DNA from: DASYQV01 sp036005125
GTDB taxonomy: Bacteria > Acidobacteriota > Vicinamibacteria > Vicinamibacterales > UBA2999
DNA: 18,640 nt
Direction of reading: 5' to 3'
Assembly (NCBI GenBank): GCA_036005125.1
Contig: DASYQV010000046.1
Span: 1 to 18,640 of the forward strand
The position numbers and the translations under genes were made by a program. The notes under the pieces are model-generated. The model was not told the origin of the DNA and did no database searches. It was given only the letters and a program-made list of their open reading frames with translations. Below are positions 7,632-14,906 of this stretch, in pieces (position 1 is the first letter of the stretch; every line of letters starts with the position of its first letter).

Positions 7632-7737
7632 AGAAGGCTCAAGGCTCAGGACTCAGGGCGTTCGCGCGGCCATATCTTTTGACGTAGGCCGCATCTTTAG
7701 ATGCGGCCCGCCCTGAGCCTCAAGCCTTACGCCTTAA
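7632..7737. repeat. Composite element: inverted heptad arms around a REP-like hairpin
   Basis: Left arm, four plus-strand heptads: AGAAGGC, TCAAGGC, TCAGGAC, TCAGGGC (7632-7659). Right arm, four heptads read on the minus strand from the outside in: TTAAGGC, GTAAGGC, TTGAGGC, TCAGGGC (7737-7710). The innermost unit is identical on both sides. The 50-bp centre carries the GTAG hairpin annotated separately. The element lies between the SPW-type gene stop and the methyltransferase start and could act as a terminator or transcript-stabilising structure. Confidence 0.72.
7684..7708 (+). repeat. REP-like hairpin with GTAG head
   Basis: GTAG at 7684-7687, followed by a perfect 10-bp inverted repeat GGCCGCATCT (7687-7696) / AGATGCGGCC (7699-7708) around TT. 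A GTAG head beside a palindrome is the known hallmark of REP sequences mobilised by REP-associated Y1 tyrosine transposases (RAYT). A second copy with the same head and TCTT-AGA core lies at 9459-9482 on the minus strand. No RAYT gene is in the window. Confidence 0.65.
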
Positions 7738-7792
7738 GTGTGTGCTGATCTTTGACCCCTGACGGAGCGGCGACGAAAATGGGTCCTCCGAC

Positions 7793-8572
7793 ATGGACGA
7801 CGTGTTCGCCGACTGGATCGCTGCGCTCGAAGCGCGGCATCTGGCCAATCTTCGCGTCCCCGAGGTGACGCGCGCGCTTCGTGCGCTGTCGTCGGCATAC
7901 GTCGAGCGTCGGCATGTCATCGGTCGCGGCGGCACGCTCGATAGTGCCGGCAAACGTGCCGCGTTTGCCCTGGTCTACGCGCCGCTGCATTTCCTCGCGA
8001 TGCGGCACGTCATCCGGTACCTGCAGGCGCATACGCCGACGCCGCAGACGATCGTCGATCTGGGCTGTGGAACGGGAGCGGCTGGCGCGGCATGGGCCGT
8101 CGAGGCGGACGGTGTGCCACGCGTCATCGGCATCGATCGGCATCCATGGGCATTGGGCGAAGCGCGCTGGACGTATCGTCGACTCGGACTGCGCGGCGAG
8201 GTGCGTCACGGCGACGCGGCGCGCTTCCGCCCGTCGCCCGCGTTCCTGACGAGAGGGCGTCTCTGCATCATTGCCGCGTATGTGCTCAATGAGCTGACGG
8301 AAGGCTCACGACAGATGCTCGCGCGGGTCCTCGTCGACGCGGGCGCGCAGGGCGCACGCGTGCTGATTCTGGAACCGATCGCCCGCGCAGTTACGCCGTG
8401 GTGGGACGAGGTCGCCGACGACATCGTGACCGCCGGCGGTCGTCACGACGAGTGGCGCATCCCGCTGGATCTGCCGCCGCTGCTGCAGATGCTCGACAGG
8501 TCGGCCGGACTCGACCACCGTGAGATCAAAGCGCGATCGCTGTACCTTCATCGATCGCAGCAGATTGCATAG
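7793..8572 (+). CDS. Class I SAM-dependent methyltransferase (possibly Rsm22-like)
   Basis: A 259-aa cytoplasmic protein with a Rossmann methyltransferase core. Motif I is IVDLGCGTGAAGAAW at residues 87-101, motif II is the acidic end of VIGIDRHPWAL (about 111-121), and the motif IV region is IIAAYVLNELTEGSR. The N-terminal helical region (YAPLHFLAMRHVIRYL) and 'AYVLNEL' recall the Rsm22 family of ribosome-linked methyltransferases, but the C-terminal Cys-rich region of classical Rsm22 is absent, so the substrate is uncertain. The ATG at 7793 is the first plausible start; no strong Shine-Dalgarno precedes it. The 3' end overlaps the convergent decayed gene by 25 bp (8548-8572). Confidence 0.78.
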   Translation: MDDVFADWIAALEARHLANLRVPEVTRALRALSSAYVERRHVIGRGGTLDSAGKRAAFALVYAPLHFLAMRHVIRYLQAHTPTPQTIVDLGCGTGAAGAAWAVEADGVPRVIGIDRHPWALGEARWTYRRLGLRGEVRHGDAARFRPSPAFLTRGRLCIIAAYVLNELTEGSRQMLARVLVDAGAQGARVLILEPIARAVTPWWDEVADDIVTAGGRHDEWRIPLDLPPLLQMLDRSAGLDHREIKARSLYLHRSQQIA

Positions 8573-9390
8573 ACCGTGTGCGTGCCTCTGCGGCCGCAGG
8601 TGATCTCCCACGAATCGGGCATGGTTCCGACCTGCATCGGGCGTGAGCTCTTGAGATCACCGGAACCGCACGTGCCGCCAACGCCAATTGCAAGCTGACC
8701 CTGGCTGCAGCTCACCCGGGCCACCCGCGCCTCGGGCGTGATCGCCTCGCGAAGCGCGCAAGCATGGGGCACGTTGCCACCCGATGCCGTCACAGTGAGC
8801 GCCCCCACGTCCACGGCGCCAGCCACGTGCAACGCTTCGTCGACGCGCGGGCGCCTTCGAGCCGCTCGTCGCCGCGGACGAGGAGCAACGGCGCGGGCCG
8901 CGAAGCCGGATCCTTCTCGAAGCCGACTTCGAGCGTGCCGCTCGGGTGCAGCCGCACGCGACGAATCAAATCATCGGCTTCGAACGAGGACCCGGTGCGT
9001 GTGCGTCCGGTCTTCCCCGTGACCGTCGCCAGATCGAGGTAACCGGTGGCGACATCACGGATCGTGCCCTGCACGGCCGCGAAGTACGCGCCGAAGCCGT
9101 TGTGAGTCCAGCTCTCGAAGCCGACCTGTCCGACGGTCGTCCCTTCGGCATGGGTCTTCGTGAAATCCGGCTGATTCGGGTACGTTCCAGGCGCCCGACC
9201 GAGTCGGACGTCGGCCGGATCGTCCACCTCGTGAAATGCCGCCGACCGCGACATGATTCGGCGATGCACGGCGTCGTACCAGAAGTCCGCAACAGCGGCG
9301 TTGTCGCCGAAGCTCTTGCCGTTGGCCTGATACGTATGGCGCTCCAGCCAGTCATCGCCGAGAAGTGGACTGTCGATGACGATGTGGGAG
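8548..9390 (-). pseudogene. Decayed gene of unknown function, frameshifted and 5'-truncated
   Basis: Two adjacent minus-strand frames make one sensible protein. The upstream frame (about 9390 to 8850) runs through SPLLGDDWLERHTYQANG, GFESWTHNGFGAYFAA and RVRLHPSGTLEVGFEKD to LLLVRGDERLEGA. It then loses sense and stops at 8790. The other frame picks up at about 8850 with RVDEALHVAGAVDVGALTVT and ends in a Cys-rich tail (SCSQGQLAIGVGG, then WEITCGRRGTHTVYAICCDR), stop 8548-8550. A one-base indel in the CG-rich run near 8845-8855 explains the switch. The 5' side has no start or signal; it merges into the CAGTAGG heptad array, so the N-terminus appears lost. 'ALxVAGAVDVGALTV' resembles tail-fibre-like beta repeats, but I do not recognise the family. 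A sequencing error in a live gene is the alternative. Confidence 0.55.
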
Positions 9391-9392
9391 GT

Positions 9393-9446
<54 letters not shown>

Positions 9447-9458
9447 CACCAAGCGGCG

Positions 9459-9482
9459 CCGGGTCTGAAGACCCGGGCCTAC
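9459..9482 (-). repeat. REP-like hairpin with GTAG head, second copy
   Basis: Read on the minus strand: GTAG (9482-9479), then GC, then CCGGGTCT / AGACCCGG as a perfect 8-bp inverted repeat (9476-9469 and 9466-9459) around TC. The head CGTAGGCC and the core TCTT(C/T)AGA match the copy at 7684-7708, while the rest of the stem differs in sequence but keeps pairing. The 120 bp from 9483 to 9602 show no gene I can support. Confidence 0.65.
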
Positions 9483-9602
9483 GAATTCCCACAGGACGCA
9501 GCGAGCGGGAGATGGGTTGCGGGACTTGCGCGGGTGAAGACGCGGGGCGGCGGTGCGTGGAGGACCGCTTCGGGCCACGCACCTGCCGGGCCTGTCGAAT
9601 CC

Positions 9603-10271
9603 CTAGGGATTGGTCGCGCGCTGGTTCACTTTGTCCCGGACTTCCCTGGCGCGGTCGAGATGTTCGCGCACGATCGGAAGCGTCTTCGCCGCCCACGCAT
9701 TCACGCTGTACGTTGCGGGAATGACGCTCTTTTCCGGTTGCACCTCGCCCTCCTGAGGGCCGAAAGGCTTTTCGTCGACACGGGACTGCATGTCGTTGAG
9801 CACGTCCCGGTGGCCGTCGACCATCGCGTCCATGTACTCACGGTCGAACTCGGCGCCGTTGAGCTTCGACAGCTTGTCCATCAGCTTCTGGTGCTTTTCG
9901 TCGAGCTGAGCTGGCGGCTTCACGTCCATGTGGTTGTGAGCGGCAATCTGTTTCAGCTCGTTGCCTGCCTTCGAATGGTCCCGGACCATCGTCTGGGCAA
10001 ACTGCTTCACAGCCGGGTTCTGCGCGTGACTGCTCGCAAGCTTGCCGAGCTGCACCTCAGCCATCCCGTCGATCATCATCTGCTCGACGAACTCCTGGGT
10101 GCCGCGGTCGGCGGGTTTGGCCTTGTCGGCGGGTTTGGCCTTGTCGGCGATCTTGCCCGATGTGCCGATGGCTTCGTTGGGGTTCTCAGCGTTTTGATAC
10201 GGTCGATCACCACGACAGCCGACCGTCACCATCGCGGCAAACGCGACCGACAGAAGCGCCATCCGTTTCAT
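9603..10271 (-). CDS. DUF4142 domain lipoprotein
   Basis: A 222-aa protein with a lipoprotein signal peptide (lipobox VTVGC, lipidated Cys19). Residues about 52-185 form a helical DUF4142 domain (ferritin-like four-helix predicted fold), with the typical string 'VEQMMIDGMAEVQLGKLA', 'NPAVKQFAQTMVRDHSKAGN' and 'FDREYMDAMVDGHRDVLNDM'. The molecular function of DUF4142 proteins is not known; they are periplasmic or outer-membrane-attached and often linked to stress. Between the lipobox and the domain lies a short linker with a tandem repeat (ADKAKP twice, from an 18-bp DNA repeat at about 10111-10149). The ATG at 10271 is supported by AGGAGG upstream (10279-10284). The gene is divergent from the macrodomain gene across 168 bp without recognisable elements. 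Confidence 0.88.
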   Translation of the reverse strand: MKRMALLSVAFAAMVTVGCRGDRPYQNAENPNEAIGTSGKIADKAKPADKAKPADRGTQEFVEQMMIDGMAEVQLGKLASSHAQNPAVKQFAQTMVRDHSKAGNELKQIAAHNHMDVKPPAQLDEKHQKLMDKLSKLNGAEFDREYMDAMVDGHRDVLNDMQSRVDEKPFGPQEGEVQPEKSVIPATYSVNAWAAKTLPIVREHLDRAREVRDKVNQRATNP

Positions 10272-10439
10272 GCTTGAGCCTCCTGCGATGAGCTGTACGT
10301 CCAACACACACAGATGAAGGTGCAAGATGTACGCCCCGATCCGGAATGGAAAGGTGGAATAGACACGGGTCGCGCGGGGTTGCGGCGTAGCTGGAGGTGA
10401 GCGCAGAACGCCAATCACGCGGAGAGGTAGAATCCGCGA

Positions 10440-10967
10440 ATGCCGCCGCGAATCAGCCTCCTCGTCGGTGACATCACGCAACAGGACGCCGACGCCATCG
10501 TCAACGCCGCGAACTCGTCGTTGCTCGGCGGTGGCGGTGTGGACGGCGCGATTCACCGGCGCGGCGGCCCCGCGATCCTCGAGGAGTGCCGGCGCATCCG
10601 GGAAACCCGGTGGCCCGATGGCCTGCCGACCGGTCGCGCGGTTGCCACGACCGGCGGACGGCTGCGCGCCCGGTGGGTGATTCACACTGTGGGACCGGTG
10701 TATTCGGCGACGCAGGCTCGTTCCGGCCTGCTCGCATCGTGTCACGTCGAATCGCTGCGGGTGGCCGACGAGATCGGCGCGCGGGTCGTCGCCTTTCCCG
10801 CGATCTCGACCGGCGTCTACGGCTACCCCCTGGACGAGGCCGCGCCCGTCGCGCTCGGCGCCACGCGGAGCGCGGACACGCAGGTCGACGAAGTACGGTT
10901 CGTGCTGTTCGACCAGGTGGCCTATGAGGCGTTCGCACGGGCGCTGGCGTCGTTTCGCGGCCAGTAG
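10440..10967 (+). CDS. Macrodomain protein, O-acetyl-ADP-ribose deacetylase type
   Basis: A 175-aa stand-alone macrodomain of the MacroD/YmdB class, which binds ADP-ribose and hydrolyses O-acetyl-ADP-ribose or removes mono-ADP-ribose from acidic residues. The ligand-binding elements are all present: GDIT (9-12), IVNAANSSLLGGGGVDGAIH (20-39) with the catalytic-loop Asn and the Gly-rich VDGAIH, WVIHTVGP (about 78-85), and FPAISTGVYGYP (about 118-129), the phosphate loop. Length is normal. GGAGAGG at 10421-10427 precedes the ATG by 12 nt, a long spacing. There is no toxin or ART gene next to it, so it is more likely general ADP-ribose metabolism than an antitoxin. The gene converges with the membrane-protein fragment at 11030. 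Confidence 0.9.
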   Translation: MPPRISLLVGDITQQDADAIVNAANSSLLGGGGVDGAIHRRGGPAILEECRRIRETRWPDGLPTGRAVATTGGRLRARWVIHTVGPVYSATQARSGLLASCHVESLRVADEIGARVVAFPAISTGVYGYPLDEAAPVALGATRSADTQVDEVRFVLFDQVAYEAFARALASFRGQ

Positions 10968-10977
10968 CCGACCGTGC

Positions 10978-11026
10978 CGCGCGTGCGACGCGCGCGAACC
11001 CTGTTGTTGGCGCGCGGGCCGACAAC
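10978..11026. terminator. Two hairpins between convergent genes (possible bidirectional terminator)
   Basis: The 62-bp gap between two convergent stop codons contains a perfect 7-bp stem CGCGCGT / ACGCGCG (10978-10984 and 10988-10994, loop GCG). It also holds an 8-bp stem GTTGTTGG / CCGACAAC with one G-U pair (11003-11010 and 11019-11026). Neither has a clear T-run, so intrinsic termination is only suggested by placement. Confidence 0.35.
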
Positions 11027-11029
11027 TGC

Positions 11030-11608
11030 TCAGGGCAGCTGCGAACGCAACGACTGGAGCCACCGCCCGAGACTGTCGGTCAGCTCCCGGAACTGCGATG
11101 TGAACAGGGTCAGCAACGGGACGCCGGCATACAGCGCCACCTTGCTGAGGAATGCGACATCCCACGTCACCTTGCCGACGGGGGTGGCCGTGAGCCGGCT
11201 CAGGAGCTCGTCCCGATCCGCCTGAACGAAGATCGCGAGCGCCGTCGCGCTGAGCGCGAACGCGTCGACCCACGCGATGCCAATCAGCGTCTGCCGGGAG
11301 TGCACGGGCATCGACGCGAGAAACGCCACCATCAGCAGCACGCCGCCGGTGGCAAGGAACAGCGTCTGCGTCACCATGGCGAGCAGCTCGCGCACGAGGA
11401 CCGCGACCGGCATCATTGCGAGCGTTTCCGCGCGTTCGAGCCATGCATCGCGGGCATCCGGACCTGTCTTCGCGGCTCGCTGGCGCTCCGCCTTCTGGTG
11501 CGCGACGGGCCACAGCTTGAGGAGAGTAACGCTTGCGCACGCGAATCCGCGCAACCGCCCGTCACTTGTGTGCATGCGCCCGAATGCGCCTGTTTCGGCG
11601 GCCGCCAC
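11030..11608 (-). CDS. Membrane protein, C-terminal-type piece of a larger family (probably 5'-truncated)
   Basis: 192 codons from a GTG at 11608 (internal ATG at 11575). Two or three TM helices are visible: LFLATGGVLLMVAFLASMPV (about 83-102), a stretch around IGIAWVDAFALSATALAIFV (about 109-128), and VALYAGVPLLTLFTSQF (about 156-172). The strings VFVQADRDELLSRL, 'GKVTWDVAFLSKVALYAGVPLL' and the Trp-Leu end match, from memory, the C-terminal end of much larger multi-TM proteins in Acidobacteria and relatives. Upstream of WLERAETLAMM the sequence is Arg/Ala-rich with no recognisable domain and no Shine-Dalgarno, so I think the 5' part was lost. It may still be translated. Upstream of it, 11609-11719 contains nothing I can identify before the leader element. 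Confidence 0.6.
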   Translation of the reverse strand: MAAAETGAFGRMHTSDGRLRGFACASVTLLKLWPVAHQKAERQRAAKTGPDARDAWLERAETLAMMPVAVLVRELLAMVTQTLFLATGGVLLMVAFLASMPVHSRQTLIGIAWVDAFALSATALAIFVQADRDELLSRLTATPVGKVTWDVAFLSKVALYAGVPLLTLFTSQFRELTDSLGRWLQSLRSQLP

Positions 11609-11719
11609 TGACTGTGCGTGTCCGGACCCGGACCACGGTCATGTCCGGTTGAACAATCTGCACGGAAAAGTCACGAAAATGGCCGGCTCAGTCCGTCATG
11701 CGTCTGCCAATGAGAATTT

Positions 11720-11840
11720 TTTGTACCCGTTGCGACCGCATAACGGACTAGGCGCGCGGAGCGCGCCAAAGAGATACTGGTCTAACTAACCAGGCAGGGG
11801 CTCCACCGGGATATCAAGGGCGGAGCCCTTGTCTGGTTAG
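11720..11840 (+). promoter_or_regulatory. Structured 5' leader, copy B (candidate cis-regulatory RNA)
   Basis: Matches copy A element by element and in length (121 against 119 bp). TTTGTACCCGTTGCG (11720-11734) is followed by ACCGCATAACGG, hairpin GGCGCGC-GGA-GCGCGCC (11751-11767), and linker CCAAAGAGATACTGG (11766-11780). Then comes a hairpin with 19-nt arms (11786-11804 / 11822-11840, two G-U pairs) whose loop region holds GGGATATCAAG. AGGAGG (11843-11848) begins 2 nt after the hairpin, and the GTG start of the first operon gene is at 11856. The hairpin sits close enough to influence ribosome access. Confidence 0.75.
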
Positions 11841-11855
11841 AGAGGAGGCGCGGCC

Positions 11856-13130
11856 GTGGACATTCCGATCCTCAAGTATGTTGACATCCTGATCGGCCTG
11901 GCCCTGGTGATGGTTGTCGTCAGCACCATCGTCCTGGCAATTACGCAGACGCTCCTCAACGGGACCTTCGCCAGGGCACGTCACCTGCAGCGCGGACTCA
12001 GGCGCGTGATCATCTCCATCGAACCGACGGAAATGAGCGATCACGCGCTGTACCTCTCGAGGCTCATCGTCCGTCATCCCCTGATCGGTCAGCAGACGAT
12101 GTTCACGCCGCTGCGCAGGTGGATCGGCGCGCTGCGAGCGAGACGGGCTGCGCGAAAGAACGAGGACGTCGAACCCTTGCCGCCGGTCAGCCCGGGGTCT
12201 ATCGTCCAGCGGGAAGAGCTCGCCTATCTCATGATCGAGTTCGCGGCCGGTGAAGGGCCGCTCATGTATCCGGCCCAGGCCGGAGAAACACCGAAGAAGA
12301 TTGCCCAGGCGCAGAACGCGGTCGCGCAGGCGCTGCGCATGACGGGCGTGGAAGACCCGGCGGCGACGCTGCGCGCAATCAGGCTCAAGGTGGTGGAAAA
12401 CGAGCGCGCCCAGCCTGACCAGCCATCGACGCGCTGGCGCGCGAATGCCGTGGCCGATTGCGCGACCAGTGACTTCCTCGGGAAGCTTCATACGAGCTTC
12501 GATGGCACCATGACTCGAGTGGCCGACGGCTTCACGGCCGAGAGCAAGTTGTGGGTCAGCGCCGTCGCGCTCCTGGTCGCGGTCGCACTGCAACTCGACT
12601 CGTTCGCGCTGCTGAAGCGTCTGTCGATAGACGACGCCTACCGGGACACGTTCGTGCAGGTGGCGGCCAGCCTCGATGAGGAACGGGACGCGATCCGTGC
12701 ATCCGACCGGTTGTCTCCGCAACAGCGAGCCCAGCGACTGGCGTCCAACGAGGACAGCCTCGCGCAGGCAAGAGAATCGCTCACACTGCTTGGCTCGCCG
12801 GCGATCAATCTGCTCCCGCGTGTCGTCCAGCCCACCGAACCGGCGACGACATGGGACCGGTTGCGCGTCTACCTGCCCGCCAGGAACGCCGTGCCCGGGG
12901 TACTGCTGTCGTGGGTGCTGCTCTCGCTTAGCGCGCCATTCTGGTTCGATATGCTGAAGGACCTGCTCAAGCTGCGGTCTCTGCTGGCCAGGAAAGATGA
13001 TGCCGAACGTGGCGGGCGTCCGACGACGCAACCGCCGACGCCGCGACCGGCGCCCACTCCAGCGGTGAGAGCAGTTCCAGAAACCGCCGGAGAAGCCGGA
13101 GACCTGTCCGCCACGGGAGCCGTGGGTTAG
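11856..13130 (+). CDS. Three-TM membrane protein of the amidase operon
   Basis: A 424-aa protein with an N-terminal TM (residues about 11-34, DILIGLALVMVVVSTIVLAI), a soluble region of about 190 residues, and a TM near 228-248 (LWVSAVALLVAVALQLDSF). A 95-residue polar region and a third TM near 345-365 (VPGVLLSWVLLSLSAPFWFD) follow. It ends in a Pro/Ala/Thr-rich tail (about 385-424, TTQPPTPRPAPTPAVRAVPE) that is probably disordered. The 'APFWFDMLKDLLKLRS' ending is one I have seen in a scattered family of uncharacterised bacterial membrane proteins. The GTG start has AGGAGG 7 nt upstream, directly after the shared leader hairpin. The amidase gene begins 5 nt after its stop, so the three genes form one operon. 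Its function is unknown; anchoring the amidase or acting as a membrane channel are guesses. Confidence 0.72.
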   Translation: MDIPILKYVDILIGLALVMVVVSTIVLAITQTLLNGTFARARHLQRGLRRVIISIEPTEMSDHALYLSRLIVRHPLIGQQTMFTPLRRWIGALRARRAARKNEDVEPLPPVSPGSIVQREELAYLMIEFAAGEGPLMYPAQAGETPKKIAQAQNAVAQALRMTGVEDPAATLRAIRLKVVENERAQPDQPSTRWRANAVADCATSDFLGKLHTSFDGTMTRVADGFTAESKLWVSAVALLVAVALQLDSFALLKRLSIDDAYRDTFVQVAASLDEERDAIRASDRLSPQQRAQRLASNEDSLAQARESLTLLGSPAINLLPRVVQPTEPATTWDRLRVYLPARNAVPGVLLSWVLLSLSAPFWFDMLKDLLKLRSLLARKDDAERGGRPTTQPPTPRPAPTPAVRAVPETAGEAGDLSATGAVG

Positions 13131-13135
13131 CGATC

Positions 13136-13885
13136 ATGATGATGCGGATCACGAGAATCGGATGCGCCCCGGAGAATTTCCGCAAGGGCCGTCCGTCGCA
13201 CCTGCAGATCGAGGCCGTGGTGATTCACCTCATCGACGGCAGCCAGGCAGATGCGGACGCGACGTCTCTCAGCACGGCCCTCGCCCTGAAACGGTCTGCG
13301 CATTACTCGGTGAGCCGTACAGGCGAAATCCACAAATACGTGGACGAGCAGGATACGGCCTTCCACTGCGGCATCGTGCACGAACCGACGTGGCCGGGCT
13401 TGAAGCGCGGGCCGGACGGACAGCTGATCAATCCGAACTTCTACACGATCGGCATCGAGCACGAAGGACGCGTCGACGACCCGTGGCCGGACGCGATGTA
13501 TGCGGCCAGCGCCGCCCTGCTTCGCGACATCGCGACCCGGTACTCCGCGCTGACCCCGATCACGCGCCGGAACGTGATCATGCATCGCGAGATCCGGGCG
13601 GACAAGACATGCCCGGGACACATGGCCGACATCACTCGCCTGATCCTCGAAGCCGGCGGCCCCGCCGTCGAGGAGCCGCAGGCCCTTCGCACGCGCAGCA
13701 CCGTCAATGTCCGGCGCGGTCAGCCATCGACCAGCGCACCCATCGTCAGGGTCATCCCGGCGGGCGAACTGGTCAACGTGCGCACCCACGTCACCGGCGA
13801 AGCGTTGAACGGAATTTCCGTCTGGTATCAGAACATGGACGACGACTACATCTGGGGCGGCGCCGTCACAATCTTACAGACATGA
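13136..13885 (+). CDS. N-acetylmuramoyl-L-alanine amidase (Amidase_2/PGRP fold) with C-terminal SH3 domain
   Basis: A 249-aa enzyme expected to cleave the bond between MurNAc and L-Ala in peptidoglycan. Residues about 20-170 form the zinc amidase fold: His31 (VVIHLIDG), His150 (IMHREI) and Cys159 (KTCPG) are the expected metal ligands. Tyr57 (AHYSVSRTG), Glu108 (GIEHEG) and Lys157 fit the usual active-site neighbours. Residues about 187-249 are an SH3-like wall-binding domain (TVNVRRGQP, then GISVWYQ). No signal peptide is present, so it must leave the cell by another route, act after lysis, or work on cytosolic or incoming muropeptides. Three ATGs in a row (13136, 13139, 13142) leave the exact start open by two codons. 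The stop overlaps the next gene's start as ATGA, so translation is likely coupled. Confidence 0.88.
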   Translation: MMMRITRIGCAPENFRKGRPSHLQIEAVVIHLIDGSQADADATSLSTALALKRSAHYSVSRTGEIHKYVDEQDTAFHCGIVHEPTWPGLKRGPDGQLINPNFYTIGIEHEGRVDDPWPDAMYAASAALLRDIATRYSALTPITRRNVIMHREIRADKTCPGHMADITRLILEAGGPAVEEPQALRTRSTVNVRRGQPSTSAPIVRVIPAGELVNVRTHVTGEALNGISVWYQNMDDDYIWGGAVTILQT

Positions 13886-14841
13886 GCACAGGCACAATCC
13901 TCGTCAACATCTTCAACGGGCAGCGGATCCCTCTCGGTGCAACACGGCTGCTGCTGACGGCGCTGGACGGCAGGCACCGGAACGTGGTCCGAACGTTTGT
14001 CGATCGCAGCTCGATCGAGCTGACCAGTCTGGAGGTTCGCGACAATCTCGAAGACAATTACACCGTCCTCGTTTCCGCGAAAGACCATTCGGACGCGGGC
14101 TTCACGCCGATCAAAGTGTCGTCGAACCAGCAGCAGGTGCTCGACCTGATGATGTTGCGGCGGCAGGCGACCTTCCTGTTCCACTCCTTCGACGACATCG
14201 CAAGGCGCCCGGATCTCCACGATCTCCACGCGTTCCTGTGCGGGGATACGCCGGCAGACCCCCGATCACTCTACGAGCGGCTGGTGGACGACGACAAGCC
14301 GGCGCTGGCATGTCTGCTCAACATCACGACGGCACTCGAGCAGATGAAGCTCGCGCCGGCCGCGGGCCTCGACCAGAACCCGCTGCGGTCCTTCAAGGCA
14401 CTCCACTCGGCGCCGCGGCAGGATCGCGTGTTCGCGTGGGTGGACGCACGGTTTCTCGCGCAGGTCAGAGAGACGCGCGACAATCAGGGCGCGAACGGGC
14501 TCAGCCGGTTGACGAGCGCGCCTGCGACCCTGCACCCGGGCGCAACCGACAGCTACAAGCAGACCGACTTCGGTGAGGGCAACGTGCAGCTGACCTTCCA
14601 CGAAGGTGAGACCCGGACCATGGACGGCGTCGAATGCATGAAGGTGGAGGTGGACATCGATTACTTCAAGGACACCGCGGCACACATCATGCTGGAGGTG
14701 GTCCCGGCCATGCTGAAAGAGAAGATATCTGGCAAGGACTCGGCGAAGTCGCTCACCGATCCGCGTGTGGTCTATGGCTTGCGGTGGATCGCCGGACGGC
14801 GCATCGGCAGAGACTTCGAGCCGCCCTACACGATCAACTGA
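13882..14841 (+). CDS. Conserved protein of unknown function, third gene of the amidase operon
   Basis: A 319-aa protein starting at the ATG of an ATGA overlap with the amidase; the same frame is open further upstream, but that part overlaps the amidase gene and is not coding. Residues about 5-95 look like a beta-sandwich (ILVNIFNGQRIPLGATRLLL, then SLEVRDNLEDNYTVLVSAKD). A helical middle follows. The C-terminal third has a distinctive conserved pattern: LHPGATDSYKQTDFGEGNVQ, LTFHEGETRTMDGVECMKVE, VDIDYFKDTAAHIMLEVVP, and DPRVVYGLRWIAGRR ending in DFEPPYTIN. I recognise this pattern as a widespread family without assigned function. There is no signal peptide or TM. The coupling to the amidase suggests a regulator, inhibitor or substrate-handling partner, but nothing proves it. 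Confidence 0.78.
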   Translation: MSTGTILVNIFNGQRIPLGATRLLLTALDGRHRNVVRTFVDRSSIELTSLEVRDNLEDNYTVLVSAKDHSDAGFTPIKVSSNQQQVLDLMMLRRQATFLFHSFDDIARRPDLHDLHAFLCGDTPADPRSLYERLVDDDKPALACLLNITTALEQMKLAPAAGLDQNPLRSFKALHSAPRQDRVFAWVDARFLAQVRETRDNQGANGLSRLTSAPATLHPGATDSYKQTDFGEGNVQLTFHEGETRTMDGVECMKVEVDIDYFKDTAAHIMLEVVPAMLKEKISGKDSAKSLTDPRVVYGLRWIAGRRIGRDFEPPYTIN

Positions 14842-14871
14842 AGGACATTCGCAGGCCGCGCCGTCTGCGTA

Positions 14872-14906
14872 TTGAGTCCAAAATCACGAATCAAGAATTG
14901 ACTCAA
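14872..14906. terminator. Inverted repeat with heptad-like loop between convergent genes
   Basis: TTGAGTC (14872-14878) and GACTCAA (14900-14906) are a perfect 7-bp inverted repeat. The loop holds degenerate 7-bp units AATCACG, AATCAAG, AATTGAC. It lies 31 bp after the stop of the third amidase-operon gene and overlaps the stop codon of the convergent GNAT gene (14903-14905). It may be a weak bidirectional terminator or a worn heptad element; no T-run is seen. Confidence 0.4.

Noticed and set aside
10440..10967. Macrodomain as antitoxin of an ADP-ribosylating toxin (DarTG-like)
   Set aside because: No ADP-ribosyltransferase-like gene is adjacent; the neighbour is a convergent membrane protein.
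10272..11540. Long upstream extension of the DUF4142 frame to 11540
   Set aside because: The DUF4142 protein has its own lipoprotein signal and AGGAGG at ATG 10271; the extension crosses the macrodomain gene antisense.
11720..11734. Sigma-54 promoter (TTTGTACCCGTTGCG)
   Set aside because: TTGC is present, but the GG expected 10 nt upstream of the GC is missing in both leader copies.
11720..11840. c-di-GMP (GEMM), cobalamin or guanidine riboswitch
   Set aside because: None of the conserved core strings of those classes as I know them is present; left as an unassigned motif.
13162..13881. Upstream extension of the third amidase-operon gene
   Set aside because: It overlaps the amidase in another frame with Arg-rich nonsense; the ATGA start at 13882 fits.
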